This document shows, piece by piece, positions 17,252 through 25,160 of a stretch of DNA of 29,973 nucleotides. The stretch's first letter is position 1. Every line of letters starts with the position of its first letter. The stretch covers positions 1-29,973 of the forward strand of contig CABRHR010000012.1 of NCBI GenBank assembly GCA_902470835.1, in the 5' to 3' direction. This DNA comes from an uncultured Collinsella sp. GTDB taxonomy: Bacteria; Actinomycetota; Coriobacteriia; Coriobacteriales; Coriobacteriaceae. Position numbers and translations under genes: made by a program. The notes beneath the pieces are model-generated. The model saw only the letters and a program-made list of their open reading frames with translations. It had not been told where the DNA came from and made no database searches.

Positions 17252-17351
17252 ACACGAGCCTAAACAACTGATATACATGATTGCGCGATTTTCAACCATT
17301 TATTTCGCCATGATTGCCTGCTGGTTTCGGGTTTTATTAACGCTAAAACGT
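17252..17351. other. AT-richer gap after uvrC, no gene seen
   Basis: The first 100 bases of the 364-base gap between uvrC and the binding-protein gene are visibly richer in A and T than the surroundings. They carry no credible coding frame and no clear intrinsic terminator for uvrC. A 9-base direct repeat (CATGATTGC at 17276 and 17309) is present and may be chance. This would be the left edge of the sugar cluster. Confidence 0.5.
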
Positions 17352-17383
17352 TTGACTAACCCAAGCGAAAACCCTGCTATCCT
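17352..17383 (+). promoter_or_regulatory. promoter of the nan-type operon
   Basis: TTGACT (17352-17357) is a strong -35. It stands 17 bases from TGCTAT (17375-17380), or 20 bases from TATCCT (17378-17383), which carries an extended TGC in front. An interrupted palindrome AACCC...GGGTT (about 17370-17390) surrounds the -10 region and could be an operator. Transcription would begin near 17388, leaving a leader of about 228 bases before the binding-protein start. Confidence 0.55.
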
Positions 17384-17410
17384 GCGGGTTGACGAAGACT
17401 GATATCTCAC

Positions 17411-17505
17411 CTCGCCGATACATACTGTCTGGCGAATCGTTTGTCAACGAATTCGGTGAACGGTAGTAAATACCGTTCAAGCGGATGTATGTATCGGTCG
17501 CCGAG
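17411..17505 (+). promoter_or_regulatory. three-way-junction leader RNA candidate
   Basis: The leader can fold into a closed three-way junction. P1 is a perfect 11-bp stem (17415-17425 with 17487-17497), extendable by CTCG/CGAG at 17411-17414 and 17502-17505. P2 pairs CGAA-TCGTT with AACGA-A-TTCG (17433-17441 with 17446-17455, one bulged A, TGTC loop). P3 is a perfect 9-bp stem (17457-17465 with 17471-17479, loop GTAAA). It starts about 25 bases after the predicted transcription start and ends about 110 bases before the coding start. I do not recognise it as a known riboswitch. At DNA level the same repeats could be repressor sites. Confidence 0.6.
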
Positions 17506-17615
17506 CGCGGCACCTCAGTTGGGTTCGTCGGTAGGTAAGGTATATATCGTCCGCAAGTTGCGCGGGGGCAAGTCTAGGTGCTCCCGAGTAAGATTCTCTA
17601 TTGATAGGAGAAGAC

Positions 17616-19229
17616 ATGGCCATCATCAACAAGGGTATGTCCAGGCGTTCGTTCCTCGGCCTCACCGGCAGCGTCGCTGCTGTCGCAGGGCTTGGTCTCA
17701 CCGGCTGCGGTGGCAGCTCTAGCGACGAGGGTTCCGCTTCCGGTTCCACCGATTCCGCCAACCGTGGCGGCGGCGTGATCACCGCTGGTTCCGCTTACGC
17801 TCCGTCCAGCTTCGATCCCGCCAGCACCGGCTCCGCTGTGGGCCTGGGTGCTAACTGGCACGTCGTCGAGGGCCTCTACGGCATCGATTACCACGACTAC
17901 AGCACCTTCAACGAGCTCGCCACCGACGATCCCAAGTCTGTGGACGACACCACTTTCGAGGTCACCATCCGCAAGGGTGCCAAGTTCTCCGATGGCACCG
18001 AGGTCACCGCTGACGATGTTGTCGCCTCCTACACCGCTTGCGCCGCTTCCGCTACCTATGCTCCGTTCTTCCAGCCCTTCGAGTCCATCGAGGCCAAGGA
18101 CGCCAGCACCGTGACGGTCAAGACCAAGGTCCCCAACTTCTCCCTGCTCAAGGATCGTCTGGCCATCGTCCGCGTTACCCCGGCCACTCAGACCGAGGAG
18201 GATCGCGCCAAGCAGCCGATCGGCTCCGGCCCCTGGATGTACGACTCTATCTCCGATACCGAGATTACCCTGGTTCCCAATCCTGAGTACAACGGTGAGT
18301 ATGCTGCCGAGGATAAGAAGATCCAGTACAGCATCCTGACCGACCCCACCGCTCGCGTTACCGCTCAGCAGGAGGGCTCCACGCTCGTTATGGAGCTCGT
18401 TACCGCTGACGCCGTCGACCAGCTCGAGAGCGCCGGCTGCAAGATCGATAACGTTCAGGGTTTCGGCACCCGCTTCATCATGTTCAACGTCGCCAAGGAG
18501 CCTTGGAACAACGTCAAGGTCCGTCAGGCTGTCATGTATGCGCTCGACACCGAGAAGATGGTCAGCAACACCTTCGCCGGCCTTGCCACCGCTGCCAGCT
18601 GCTACCTGCCCAAGAGCTTCACCAACTATCATGAGGCTTCCACGGTGTACAAGACCGACGCCAAGAAGGCTAAGAAGCTCATCGAGGAGTCTGGCATCAC
18701 TCCGGGTGCCATCACCCTGCGCACCACCGACAACGAGCAGATTAAGGGCATGGCCGCCCAGGTCAAGAACGACCTCGACGCTCTCGGCTTCGATGTGACC
18801 ATCCAGACCGATACCTCGCCGGCCACCTACGCTGCCATCGACGGCGGCGAGGCCTACGATATCCTCCTTGCCCCTGGCGATCCTTCCTGCTTCGGCGCCG
18901 ACCCCGACCTGCTGCTCAACTGGTGGTACGGCGACAACGTCTGGATGCAGACCCGTTGCCCGTGGAAGGAGTCCGCTGAGTGGCAGAAGCTCCACAGTCT
19001 CATGGACGAGGCTCTTGCCGCCGAGGGCGACGAGCAGCAGAAGAAGTGGAACGAGTGCTTCGACATCATTGCCGACAACGCCGTTCTGTACCCCGTTGTC
19101 CACGTCAAGACCGTCTCCGCTTCCTGGGACGATCCGTCCACTGCGCCCAACGGCGAGGCCCTCGATGGCTTCAAGGGCATCGGCACGACGAGCATGTCCT
19201 TCAGGGGCGTTGCGACCGTCAAGGCGTAA
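17616..19229 (+). CDS. peptide-family ABC transporter substrate-binding lipoprotein
   Basis: A 537-residue extracytoplasmic binding protein of family 5 (SBP_bac_5, the OppA/DppA type). The N-terminus holds a twin-arginine motif SRRSFLG (9-15) and a lipobox LTGC with Cys31 as the lipidated residue, so it looks like a Tat-exported lipoprotein. A Ser/Gly-rich linker follows. Start ATG 17616 has TAGGAG 5 bases ahead; an upstream in-frame TTG at 17601 has none. It leads an operon with permeases, ATPase and sialic-acid catabolic enzymes, so the ligand is probably a sialic acid or related sugar acid, as for the Sat-type transporters, and not a peptide. Codon use is strongly biased to C-ending codons, suggesting high expression. 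Confidence 0.88.
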   Translation: MAIINKGMSRRSFLGLTGSVAAVAGLGLTGCGGSSSDEGSASGSTDSANRGGGVITAGSAYAPSSFDPASTGSAVGLGANWHVVEGLYGIDYHDYSTFNELATDDPKSVDDTTFEVTIRKGAKFSDGTEVTADDVVASYTACAASATYAPFFQPFESIEAKDASTVTVKTKVPNFSLLKDRLAIVRVTPATQTEEDRAKQPIGSGPWMYDSISDTEITLVPNPEYNGEYAAEDKKIQYSILTDPTARVTAQQEGSTLVMELVTADAVDQLESAGCKIDNVQGFGTRFIMFNVAKEPWNNVKVRQAVMYALDTEKMVSNTFAGLATAASCYLPKSFTNYHEASTVYKTDAKKAKKLIEESGITPGAITLRTTDNEQIKGMAAQVKNDLDALGFDVTIQTDTSPATYAAIDGGEAYDILLAPGDPSCFGADPDLLLNWWYGDNVWMQTRCPWKESAEWQKLHSLMDEALAAEGDEQQKKWNECFDIIADNAVLYPVVHVKTVSASWDDPSTAPNGEALDGFKGIGTTSMSFRGVATVKA

Positions 19230-19291
19230 GACTCGCTTGAGTCTGTATGCAGGATGTCGGTCGTTGGGACCGTATCCTCATAGTTGAAACA

Positions 19292-19325
19292 AAGACCCGG
19301 GCGGCAACGATGTCGCTCGGGTCTT
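19292..19325 (+). other. intercistronic hairpin after the binding-protein gene
   Basis: A 12-bp stem (19292-19303 with 19314-19325, one G-U pair) with a 10-base loop lies between the binding protein and the permease, without a T run. A small 6-bp hairpin (19229-19244) begins at the last base of the stop codon. Such hairpins often protect the upstream mRNA and let the binding protein be made in excess over membrane parts. Confidence 0.6.
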
Positions 19326-19386
19326 GTAATGAGTATCCGTACTCATATACCAGTTGGTCCTACCGACAAAAGAAAGGGGAGAGAAC

Positions 19387-20343
19387 GTGAACAACTTGCT
19401 ACGTTTGATTGGAAGGCGTCTCGTGGCGCTGCCGATCATGGCATTGGGCGTCACCGTCCTGGTGTTCTTCCTTATGTCGTTCTCCAAGACCGACCCCGCC
19501 TACACGGCGTTGGGTGACGGTGCCTCGCCCGAGGCGGTCGCCGAGTACCATGAGAAGTATGGTCTGGACGACCCCTGGCCCGTGCGCTACGTGCGCTATA
19601 TGGGCGATTTGATTCATGGCGACATGGGCACCTATGGTGCTGCTCGCAACTCCGTTGCCAAGCGCATCTCCACGGCCCTGCCCGTTACGATGCAGCTGAC
19701 CTTCATCGGTCTTGCCATCGGTGCGGTCGTTTCGTTTTTGCTCGGCGTCATCGCGGCACTGTATCGCGACAAATGGCCGGACCAAGTGATCCGCGTCTTT
19801 TCCATCGCCGGCTTGGCAACCCCGTCGTTCTGGCTTGCCGTTCTGTTGATCCTGCTGTTCTCTTCCTACCTTAAGGTGCTCCCGGCATCGGGTGCTCTGC
19901 CTCACTTCACCACGAATCCGGTTGGCTATCTGGGACGTATGATCATGCCCGCTATCGCCTTGGCATTTCCGCTGACGGGCCAGATGACTCGTATCGTGCG
20001 TACCGCCATGGTCGAGGAGCTCGACAAGGATTATGTCCGTATGGCTCGCGGCGCCGGCGTTCCCGAGAAGGTCGTCGTCGGCATCAACGTTCTTCGCAAT
20101 GCGCTGATCACCCCGGTCACCACCCTCGGTCTTAAGATCGGTTACCTCATGGGCGGCGCCGTCGTCATCGAGGTTATCTTCAACCTCCCCGGCATGGGCA
20201 CCGCGATTCTGCAGGGCGTTCAGGGCAACGAGGCGAACCTGGTTCAGGGCGTCGTTATCGTCGTTGCTCTTGCCTTCATCATCATCAACATCGTGGTTGA
20301 CATGCTCTACCTGCTCATCAACCCGCGCATCAGGACGGTGTAG
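19387..20343 (+). CDS. ABC transporter permease (DppB/OppB type)
   Basis: A 318-residue inner-membrane permease of the binding-protein-dependent transport family. The N-terminal helix (RRLVALPIMALGVTVLVFF) and the about six helices match DppB. The cytoplasmic EAA-type loop that docks the ATPase includes DYVRMARGAGVPEKVV, and the conserved NLPGMG stretch lies near the C-terminus. Start GTG 19387 has AAGGGGAG about 5 bases ahead; an upstream TTG at 19354 lacks a site. The next gene follows after 3 bases. Its partner in the pore is the permease half of the fusion protein. Confidence 0.93.
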   Translation: MNNLLRLIGRRLVALPIMALGVTVLVFFLMSFSKTDPAYTALGDGASPEAVAEYHEKYGLDDPWPVRYVRYMGDLIHGDMGTYGAARNSVAKRISTALPVTMQLTFIGLAIGAVVSFLLGVIAALYRDKWPDQVIRVFSIAGLATPSFWLAVLLILLFSSYLKVLPASGALPHFTTNPVGYLGRMIMPAIALAFPLTGQMTRIVRTAMVEELDKDYVRMARGAGVPEKVVVGINVLRNALITPVTTLGLKIGYLMGGAVVIEVIFNLPGMGTAILQGVQGNEANLVQGVVIVVALAFIIINIVVDMLYLLINPRIRTV

Positions 20344-20346
20344 ATT

Positions 20347-22362
20347 ATGGTAAAGATTCGAGAGAAGCAAACCGAGCAGCTCGAGAAGGCTGCCTCCAAG
20401 GGGCTCAAGCTCGGTGGCTGGAAGAAGATGACGCTGTCTTCTAAGATTGCCGCCGTCGTGCTGGTGCTGGTCGCCCTGACTGCGATTCTGGCGCCCCTTC
20501 TTGCCCCCTATAGCCCGGTCGAGATCTTTACGGCTCGCCAGGCTCCCGGCAACGGATTTATCTTCGGTACCGACGATAAGGGTCGCGACATTCTGTCGCG
20601 TATGCTCTACGGTGGTCGTTACTCGCTGATTATCGGCTTTGGCGCCACCGCCATGGCTCTGGTCTGCGGCTCGGTCGTGGGCGCCCTTGCAGCGGTTTCG
20701 CGCAAGGCCGTCTCCGAGACGATCATGCGTATCTTGGACATCATCATGTCCATCCCGGGCATCGCCCTCGCGGCCGTCTTCGTCTCCATCCTGGGCAATT
20801 CCGTGCCGTCGATCATCTTCGCCATCGGCTTTATGTACACTCCGCAGATTGCCCGTATCGTCCGCGCCAATATCGTGTCCGAGTACGGCGAGGACTATGT
20901 CCGCGCGGTCATCGTTTCCGGCGCCAAGGCTCCGTGGATTTTGATCAAGCATGTTCTGCGTAACTGCATCGCCCCGATCATGGTCTTCACCGTTACCCTG
21001 GTCGCCGACGCCATCATCTTCGAGGCCTCGCTGACCTTCATCGGCGCTGGTATTCAGGAGCCCACCGCTACCTGGGGCAACATCCTCGCCGACGCCCGCG
21101 GCGGCGTGCTCGCCGGCCGTTGGTGGCAGGCGCTGTTCCCGGGCCTGGCCATCATGATCACCTGCCTGGCGCTCAACATCCTCTCCGAGGGCATTACCGA
21201 CGCCATGGCCGCTGCTCCCTCCGCCGCCCTGGATCCGACCGATTCCTCCAAGCGTCGCGAGGCCGACCTGCTGGTCTCCGACCCCGTTCGCGCCTACAAG
21301 GAGCAGGCCCAGTCCCTCTCCGCTCGCCTTGGCGCCCTGCGCGATGTCGAGCTCAAGCGTGACGATCGCCATGTGCCCGACGAGTCTGTCGAACCGATTC
21401 TCTCGGTCCGTGACTTCTGCATTCAGTTTGAGCATCACGGTGATATCAACGTTGTCGACCATGTCAACTTTGACGTCCGTCCTGGTCAGACCATGGGCCT
21501 GGTGGGCGAGTCCGGTTGCGGTAAGTCCATCACCACGCTGGCCATCATGGGCCTGACCGACGATGACGAGCACCTTTCCGGCGAGGTCCTCTGGGAGGGC
21601 CGTGACCTGCTCAAGATGAGCAAGAAGGAGTGGTTCGGCCTGCGTGGTACCGATATCGCTATGGTCTATCAGGACGCCCTGTCCTCGCTCAACCCCTCCA
21701 TGCTCATCTCTGCCCAGATGAAGCAGCTTACCAAGCGCGGCGGAACCCGCAGCGCCGAGGAGCTCCTGGAGCTCGTCGGCCTCGATCCCAAGCGCACGCT
21801 CGAGAGCTATCCGCACGAGCTTTCCGGCGGCCAGCGTCAGCGTGTCCTGATCGCTATGGCCCTTACCCGCGACCCCAAGCTGGTCATCTGCGACGAGCCC
21901 ACGACCGCTCTGGACGTTACCGTCCAGAAGCAGGTCATCAAGCTGCTCAACGATCTTCAGGCCAAGCTCGGCTTTGCCATGATCTTCGTTTCGCATGACC
22001 TGGCTCTGGTCGCCGAGGTCGCCCATAACATCACGGTTATGTACGCTGGCCAGGTTATCGAGCAGGCGCCCACCAAGGAGCTGCTCACTAACCCGATCCA
22101 CGAGTACACCCGCGGTCTTCTGGGTTCCGTTCTGTCCATCGAGAGCGGTTCGGGCCGCCTGCACCAGGTGCCCGGCGCCGTTCCGAGCCCGCGCGATTTC
22201 CCCAAGGGCGATCGCTTCGCGCCCCGCTCGAGCCACCCGCGTATTGGCCTGGACACCCGTCCGGTCTTCAAGCGCGTGCCCGGCACCGAGCACTTCTATT
22301 CCGAGCTCCCCGACGAGGTGCTCAAGGCAAATGGTTTGACCCCTCACGCGGAGGTGATGTAG
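20347..22362 (+). CDS. fused ABC permease (DppC-type) and ATPase (DppD-type)
   Basis: A single 671-residue chain joins what are usually two proteins. Residues 1 to about 300 form a DppC-like permease with a first helix near 30-50, the GTDDKGRDILSR motif and the EAA-like DYVRAVIVSGAKAPW. A charged linker of about 50 residues follows. From about 350 an ABC ATPase has Walker A GESGCGKS (387-394), signature LSGGQRQR (492-499), Walker B DE at 516-517 and a switch His in FVSHDL. The C-terminal tail (RGLLGSVLSIESGSGRLHQV) is typical of oligopeptide-type ATPases. No stop or frameshift separates the halves. The start ATG lies 3 bases after the DppB stop. Confidence 0.92.
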   Translation: MVKIREKQTEQLEKAASKGLKLGGWKKMTLSSKIAAVVLVLVALTAILAPLLAPYSPVEIFTARQAPGNGFIFGTDDKGRDILSRMLYGGRYSLIIGFGATAMALVCGSVVGALAAVSRKAVSETIMRILDIIMSIPGIALAAVFVSILGNSVPSIIFAIGFMYTPQIARIVRANIVSEYGEDYVRAVIVSGAKAPWILIKHVLRNCIAPIMVFTVTLVADAIIFEASLTFIGAGIQEPTATWGNILADARGGVLAGRWWQALFPGLAIMITCLALNILSEGITDAMAAAPSAALDPTDSSKRREADLLVSDPVRAYKEQAQSLSARLGALRDVELKRDDRHVPDESVEPILSVRDFCIQFEHHGDINVVDHVNFDVRPGQTMGLVGESGCGKSITTLAIMGLTDDDEHLSGEVLWEGRDLLKMSKKEWFGLRGTDIAMVYQDALSSLNPSMLISAQMKQLTKRGGTRSAEELLELVGLDPKRTLESYPHELSGGQRQRVLIAMALTRDPKLVICDEPTTALDVTVQKQVIKLLNDLQAKLGFAMIFVSHDLALVAEVAHNITVMYAGQVIEQAPTKELLTNPIHEYTRGLLGSVLSIESGSGRLHQVPGAVPSPRDFPKGDRFAPRSSHPRIGLDTRPVFKRVPGTEHFYSELPDEVLKANGLTPHAEVM

Positions 22363-23190
22363 ATGAGCGAGACCGCAGTAAACGGCGTCGAGCCGATCAT
22401 CTTCCTTGATGACGTCCACGTCACCTTTAGGACCCGTACCGGCTCGATTCTGCACCCCAACCTGGTTCACGCCGTCCAGGGTGTAACGATTAAGCTCATG
22501 CCCGGTCAGACGATCGGCATCGTCGGCGAGTCCGGTTGCGGTAAGTCCACCACCGCTAACGTCATGTGCGGCCTGCAGGCCCCCACGAGCGGCAAGGTCT
22601 ACTTTAAGGGCAAGGACGTTACCAAACGTACCGTCGAGGACCGTCGCCACATGGGTCGCGTCATCTCGGTCGTGTTCCAGAACCCGGCCACGGCGCTCAA
22701 CCCCCGCATGGTCGTTCGCGAGCAGCTGCTCGACCCCATGCGCGTCCACAACCTGGGTACCGAGGCCGAGCAGGAGAAGCGCGTCAAGGAACTCTTGGAG
22801 CTCACCGGTCTGCCCAGCTCCGCTGCCGAGGTTCTTCCCGGCCAGCTTTCGGGCGGCCAGCGTCAGCGCGTCGCAATTGCCCGTGCTCTGTCGCTGAACC
22901 CCGATGCCATCATCGCCGACGAGCCCACCTCGGCTCTGGACGTTTCGGTCCGCGCGCAGATTCTGAACCTGCTGACCGACCTTAAGAAGGAGCTCGGCCT
23001 GGCCATGGTGTTCATCAGCCATGACATCCAGACGGTCCGCTATATCTCTGACGACATCATCGTTATGAATGGCGGCAAGATCGTCGAGCAGGGCGAGGCC
23101 AAGCAGGTCTTCCAGCACCCCCAGGACCCCTACACCAAGATGCTGCTCGGCGCTGCGCCGTCGCTGCTGCATCCCAAGCTCGGCGAGTAG
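22363..23190 (+). CDS. ABC transporter ATPase (DppF/OppF type)
   Basis: A 275-residue cytoplasmic ATPase, the second motor of the transporter, pairing with the ATPase half of the fusion protein. It shows Walker A GESGCGKS, signature LSGGQRQR, Walker B IIADEPTSALDVS and the switch His in FISHDIQ. It is shorter than many OppF proteins (about 310-330), lacking most of the C-terminal extension. ATG 22363 directly follows the preceding stop, with GGAGG (22350-22354) 8 bases ahead, so the genes are translationally coupled. Confidence 0.93.
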   Translation: MSETAVNGVEPIIFLDDVHVTFRTRTGSILHPNLVHAVQGVTIKLMPGQTIGIVGESGCGKSTTANVMCGLQAPTSGKVYFKGKDVTKRTVEDRRHMGRVISVVFQNPATALNPRMVVREQLLDPMRVHNLGTEAEQEKRVKELLELTGLPSSAAEVLPGQLSGGQRQRVAIARALSLNPDAIIADEPTSALDVSVRAQILNLLTDLKKELGLAMVFISHDIQTVRYISDDIIVMNGGKIVEQGEAKQVFQHPQDPYTKMLLGAAPSLLHPKLGE

Positions 23191-23206
23191 CCTCGCTTTC
23201 CCTCCC

Positions 23207-23234
23207 GTGCGCCCGGTTCCCTTGCCGGGCGCAC
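23207..23234 (+). other. intercistronic GC hairpin before the esterase gene
   Basis: A perfect 10-bp stem (23207-23216 with 23225-23234) with an 8-base loop, TTCCCTTG, and no T run. It lies 16 bases past the ATPase stop. Likely a stability or partial-termination element dividing transport from catabolic genes. Confidence 0.6.
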
Positions 23235-23270
23235 CTCCGTTGCGATTTCGAAAGGTTGGGTTCACGAGCC

Positions 23271-24248
23271 ATGCCAAGTGCTCAGGAGCTACAACATCAA
23301 TTTGGTGAATATCGAGGCGCCATGCCCCGTCCATCAGATTTCGATCTCTTTTGGAAGGATCGCATGGCCGAGGCCGACGCCGTCGGGCTTGACTATGCGA
23401 TCGAGACGGCATCGGTCGCCGATGCCGCGACCTGCCAGCTTTTCGACCTCTGGTATACCGGCATGTGCGGCGCGCGCCTGCATGCCAAGTACCTTAAACC
23501 CGTCTCGGACGAGCCCGTGCCATTGGTACTTCAGTTCCATGGGTATCCGGGTGCAAGCCGCAGCTGGTTTGAGCAGGCGTCGTTTGCAGGCATGGGCATG
23601 GCACTCATCGCCCTCGACTGCCCCGGCCAAGGAGGTCCCTCCGAGGACATTGGTGGATTTGAGGGCACAACGGTTGCCGGTCATATCGTCGCCGGTATCG
23701 ACGGCGACCCGGCCAACCTCTACTATGTCCGCTTGCACCAAGATATTCGCATCCTGTGCCGCATCGTTCGCGAGCTCGAGGGCATCGATCTTGCGCGTGT
23801 GTTTGTGAACGGCGCGTCGCAGGGCGGCGGTTTGGGCATTGCGACCTGTGCGCTTAACAGCGAGCTTATCAATCGTGCCGCCATCCTCTATCCCTTCCTG
23901 TCAGATTTCCGCCTAGTCTGGGATTTGGATGCCGACGACATTGCCTACGAGGGCCTGCGCTATTGGTCTCGCTGGTTTGACGAGGACTCGACTCGTATTG
24001 ACGAAGCCTATGCCAAGCTGGCGTACTTCGATTCCAAGAACTTTGCCCCTATGGTCAAATGCCCCGTGCTGTTTGGCACCGGCACAGCCGATATCGTCTG
24101 TCCGCCAGCGACGCAGTTTGCGGTCTATAACAACCTGACCTGCGAAAAGCGTCATGAGTTCTTTGAAGGCTTTGGCCACGAGGAGATTCAGGATTTTGAC
24201 GATCTGATCATTCCGTTTTTCTGCAAGGGAGGGGAGGCTCATGTCTAA
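23271..24248 (+). CDS. AXE1-family acetylesterase, probable sialate O-acetylesterase
   Basis: A 325-residue alpha/beta hydrolase of the acetyl xylan esterase/cephalosporin-C deacetylase family. The triad is complete: S183 in GASQGGG, D274 in GTADIVCPP, H303 in GFGHEE. The oxyanion-type QFHGYPG motif and the N-terminal YRGAMPRPSDFDLFW are family marks. AXE1 enzymes remove acetyl groups from sugars. In this cluster the likely job is removing O-acetyl groups from imported sialic acid so the aldolase can act; that role is inferred. I choose ATG 23271 because it gives the family N-terminus, though the AAAGG site is about 15 bases ahead; an in-frame TTG at 23256 abuts that site. It overlaps the next gene by 8 bases. 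Confidence 0.88.
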   Translation: MPSAQELQHQFGEYRGAMPRPSDFDLFWKDRMAEADAVGLDYAIETASVADAATCQLFDLWYTGMCGARLHAKYLKPVSDEPVPLVLQFHGYPGASRSWFEQASFAGMGMALIALDCPGQGGPSEDIGGFEGTTVAGHIVAGIDGDPANLYYVRLHQDIRILCRIVRELEGIDLARVFVNGASQGGGLGIATCALNSELINRAAILYPFLSDFRLVWDLDADDIAYEGLRYWSRWFDEDSTRIDEAYAKLAYFDSKNFAPMVKCPVLFGTGTADIVCPPATQFAVYNNLTCEKRHEFFEGFGHEEIQDFDDLIIPFFCKGGEAHV

Positions 24249-25092
24249 GTGCGAGAGCAATGTCGACGAGCTGATTGTCCCCGGACTCGTGGGAATTCCT
24301 GGAACGGTTTCGTCAAGGCTCGCAGAATATCGGGACTGGCGCGGTGATGTCCAAGCAGATGTTTCTGATTTAGAGACATGCGCTTCGAATCTTGAGATTC
24401 AAGGCCTGGCCATTACGGCGATTGACTTTGTTAACCCCTGCGCCCGTTACTCGGAGGTCTCCTTTGAGCTCGGTGACGATGCGATTCACGCTCGTTTGAT
24501 CGAGCCTGTCGGTCGTGCCCGAGTATCTGAGCGCGTGCCGTTGTGCCTGATGTTCCACGACATCGATCGGCCTGTGCGCGGCTGGCATCACATGACGAGA
24601 TTTGCCGCCATGGGGTATGCCGTCCTCGCGCTGGATGACGATGTTGCTGGTGCGGACGACCTGCAGCGGGGGATTTCTTCGCCCGCTTTTGTCGAGCGCG
24701 TCCGTTGGGGTTGCGCGCTGGCGAAGGTGGCACGCAATCTTGATGGCATGGACCCCGACCGCATCTTTGCATGGGGCGAGGGTCTTGGCGGCGGAGTCGC
24801 GCTGGCGGTTTCTGCTCTGGACGAGCGGGGCCTCGCCTGCACGGCGGTTGCCAATCCGCTTCCTGGCGGTCTCGAGGCGCTGTCGTCGAGGGTGCGCGGA
24901 TCGGTGCTCATGGGCACATCGCTTATGGATACCGTGAGCGACCCCAAGGGCCAGTTTGCCGTATTCAACGGTCTTGAGTGTGACCGAAGGCATATCATCT
25001 ATGCAAAATACGCTCACGAGCGCATCAATGCGTTCGAAAACGAAGTCATCGACTTCTTTAACCAAACGTTCTACCCGTGTTCTTTGGCCTAG
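24241..25092 (+). CDS. AXE1-like paralogue lacking the catalytic Ser (probable pseudoenzyme)
   Basis: A 283-residue protein that aligns by eye with the preceding esterase. GASQGGG becomes GEGLGGG, so the nucleophile Ser is Gly (G181, codon GGT at 24781). The partner Asp (D230) and His (H259) remain, 29 residues apart as in the active copy. About 42 residues of cap between nucleophile and Asp are missing. The oxyanion motif QFHGYPG becomes MFHDIDR. The frame is intact and well kept, with a good ribosome site (GGGAGG) and an 8-base overlap (ATGTCTAA) with the esterase gene, so it is not a decaying pseudogene. It may be a regulatory or structural partner, or bind a sugar. A function is not known to me. 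Confidence 0.8.
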   Translation: MSKCESNVDELIVPGLVGIPGTVSSRLAEYRDWRGDVQADVSDLETCASNLEIQGLAITAIDFVNPCARYSEVSFELGDDAIHARLIEPVGRARVSERVPLCLMFHDIDRPVRGWHHMTRFAAMGYAVLALDDDVAGADDLQRGISSPAFVERVRWGCALAKVARNLDGMDPDRIFAWGEGLGGGVALAVSALDERGLACTAVANPLPGGLEALSSRVRGSVLMGTSLMDTVSDPKGQFAVFNGLECDRRHIIYAKYAHERINAFENEVIDFFNQTFYPCSLA

Positions 25093-25160
25093 ACGGCCTG
25101 GACACTGCCAACAAGAGTGGGTGGCATAGGGTCGCCCGCCAGACAACTAAGGAGATTCTT

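Noticed and set aside
17276..17317. 9-base direct repeat CATGATTGC (17276 and 17309) as a possible target-site duplication
   Set aside because: The copies are only 33 bases apart, both lie at one end of the nan region, and no second copy is seen near 28 kb, so it does not frame an insertion.
17598..19103. Minus-strand open frame of 501 codons opposite the binding-protein gene
   Set aside because: Antisense to a gene with signal peptide and family fit; Gly/Val/Leu-rich translation without motifs.
19399..23412. Minus-strand open frame of 1,337 codons opposite the transporter genes
   Set aside because: It lies wholly antisense to four well-supported genes. The open frame follows from strong codon bias at high GC. 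The translation is low-complexity, rich in Gly, Asp, Arg and Val, with no family motif.
25077..25160. Upstream GTG extension of the nanA reading frame
   Set aside because: It overlaps the preceding gene and has no ribosome site. GTG 25161 has a good AAGGAG and gives the normal family N-terminus.
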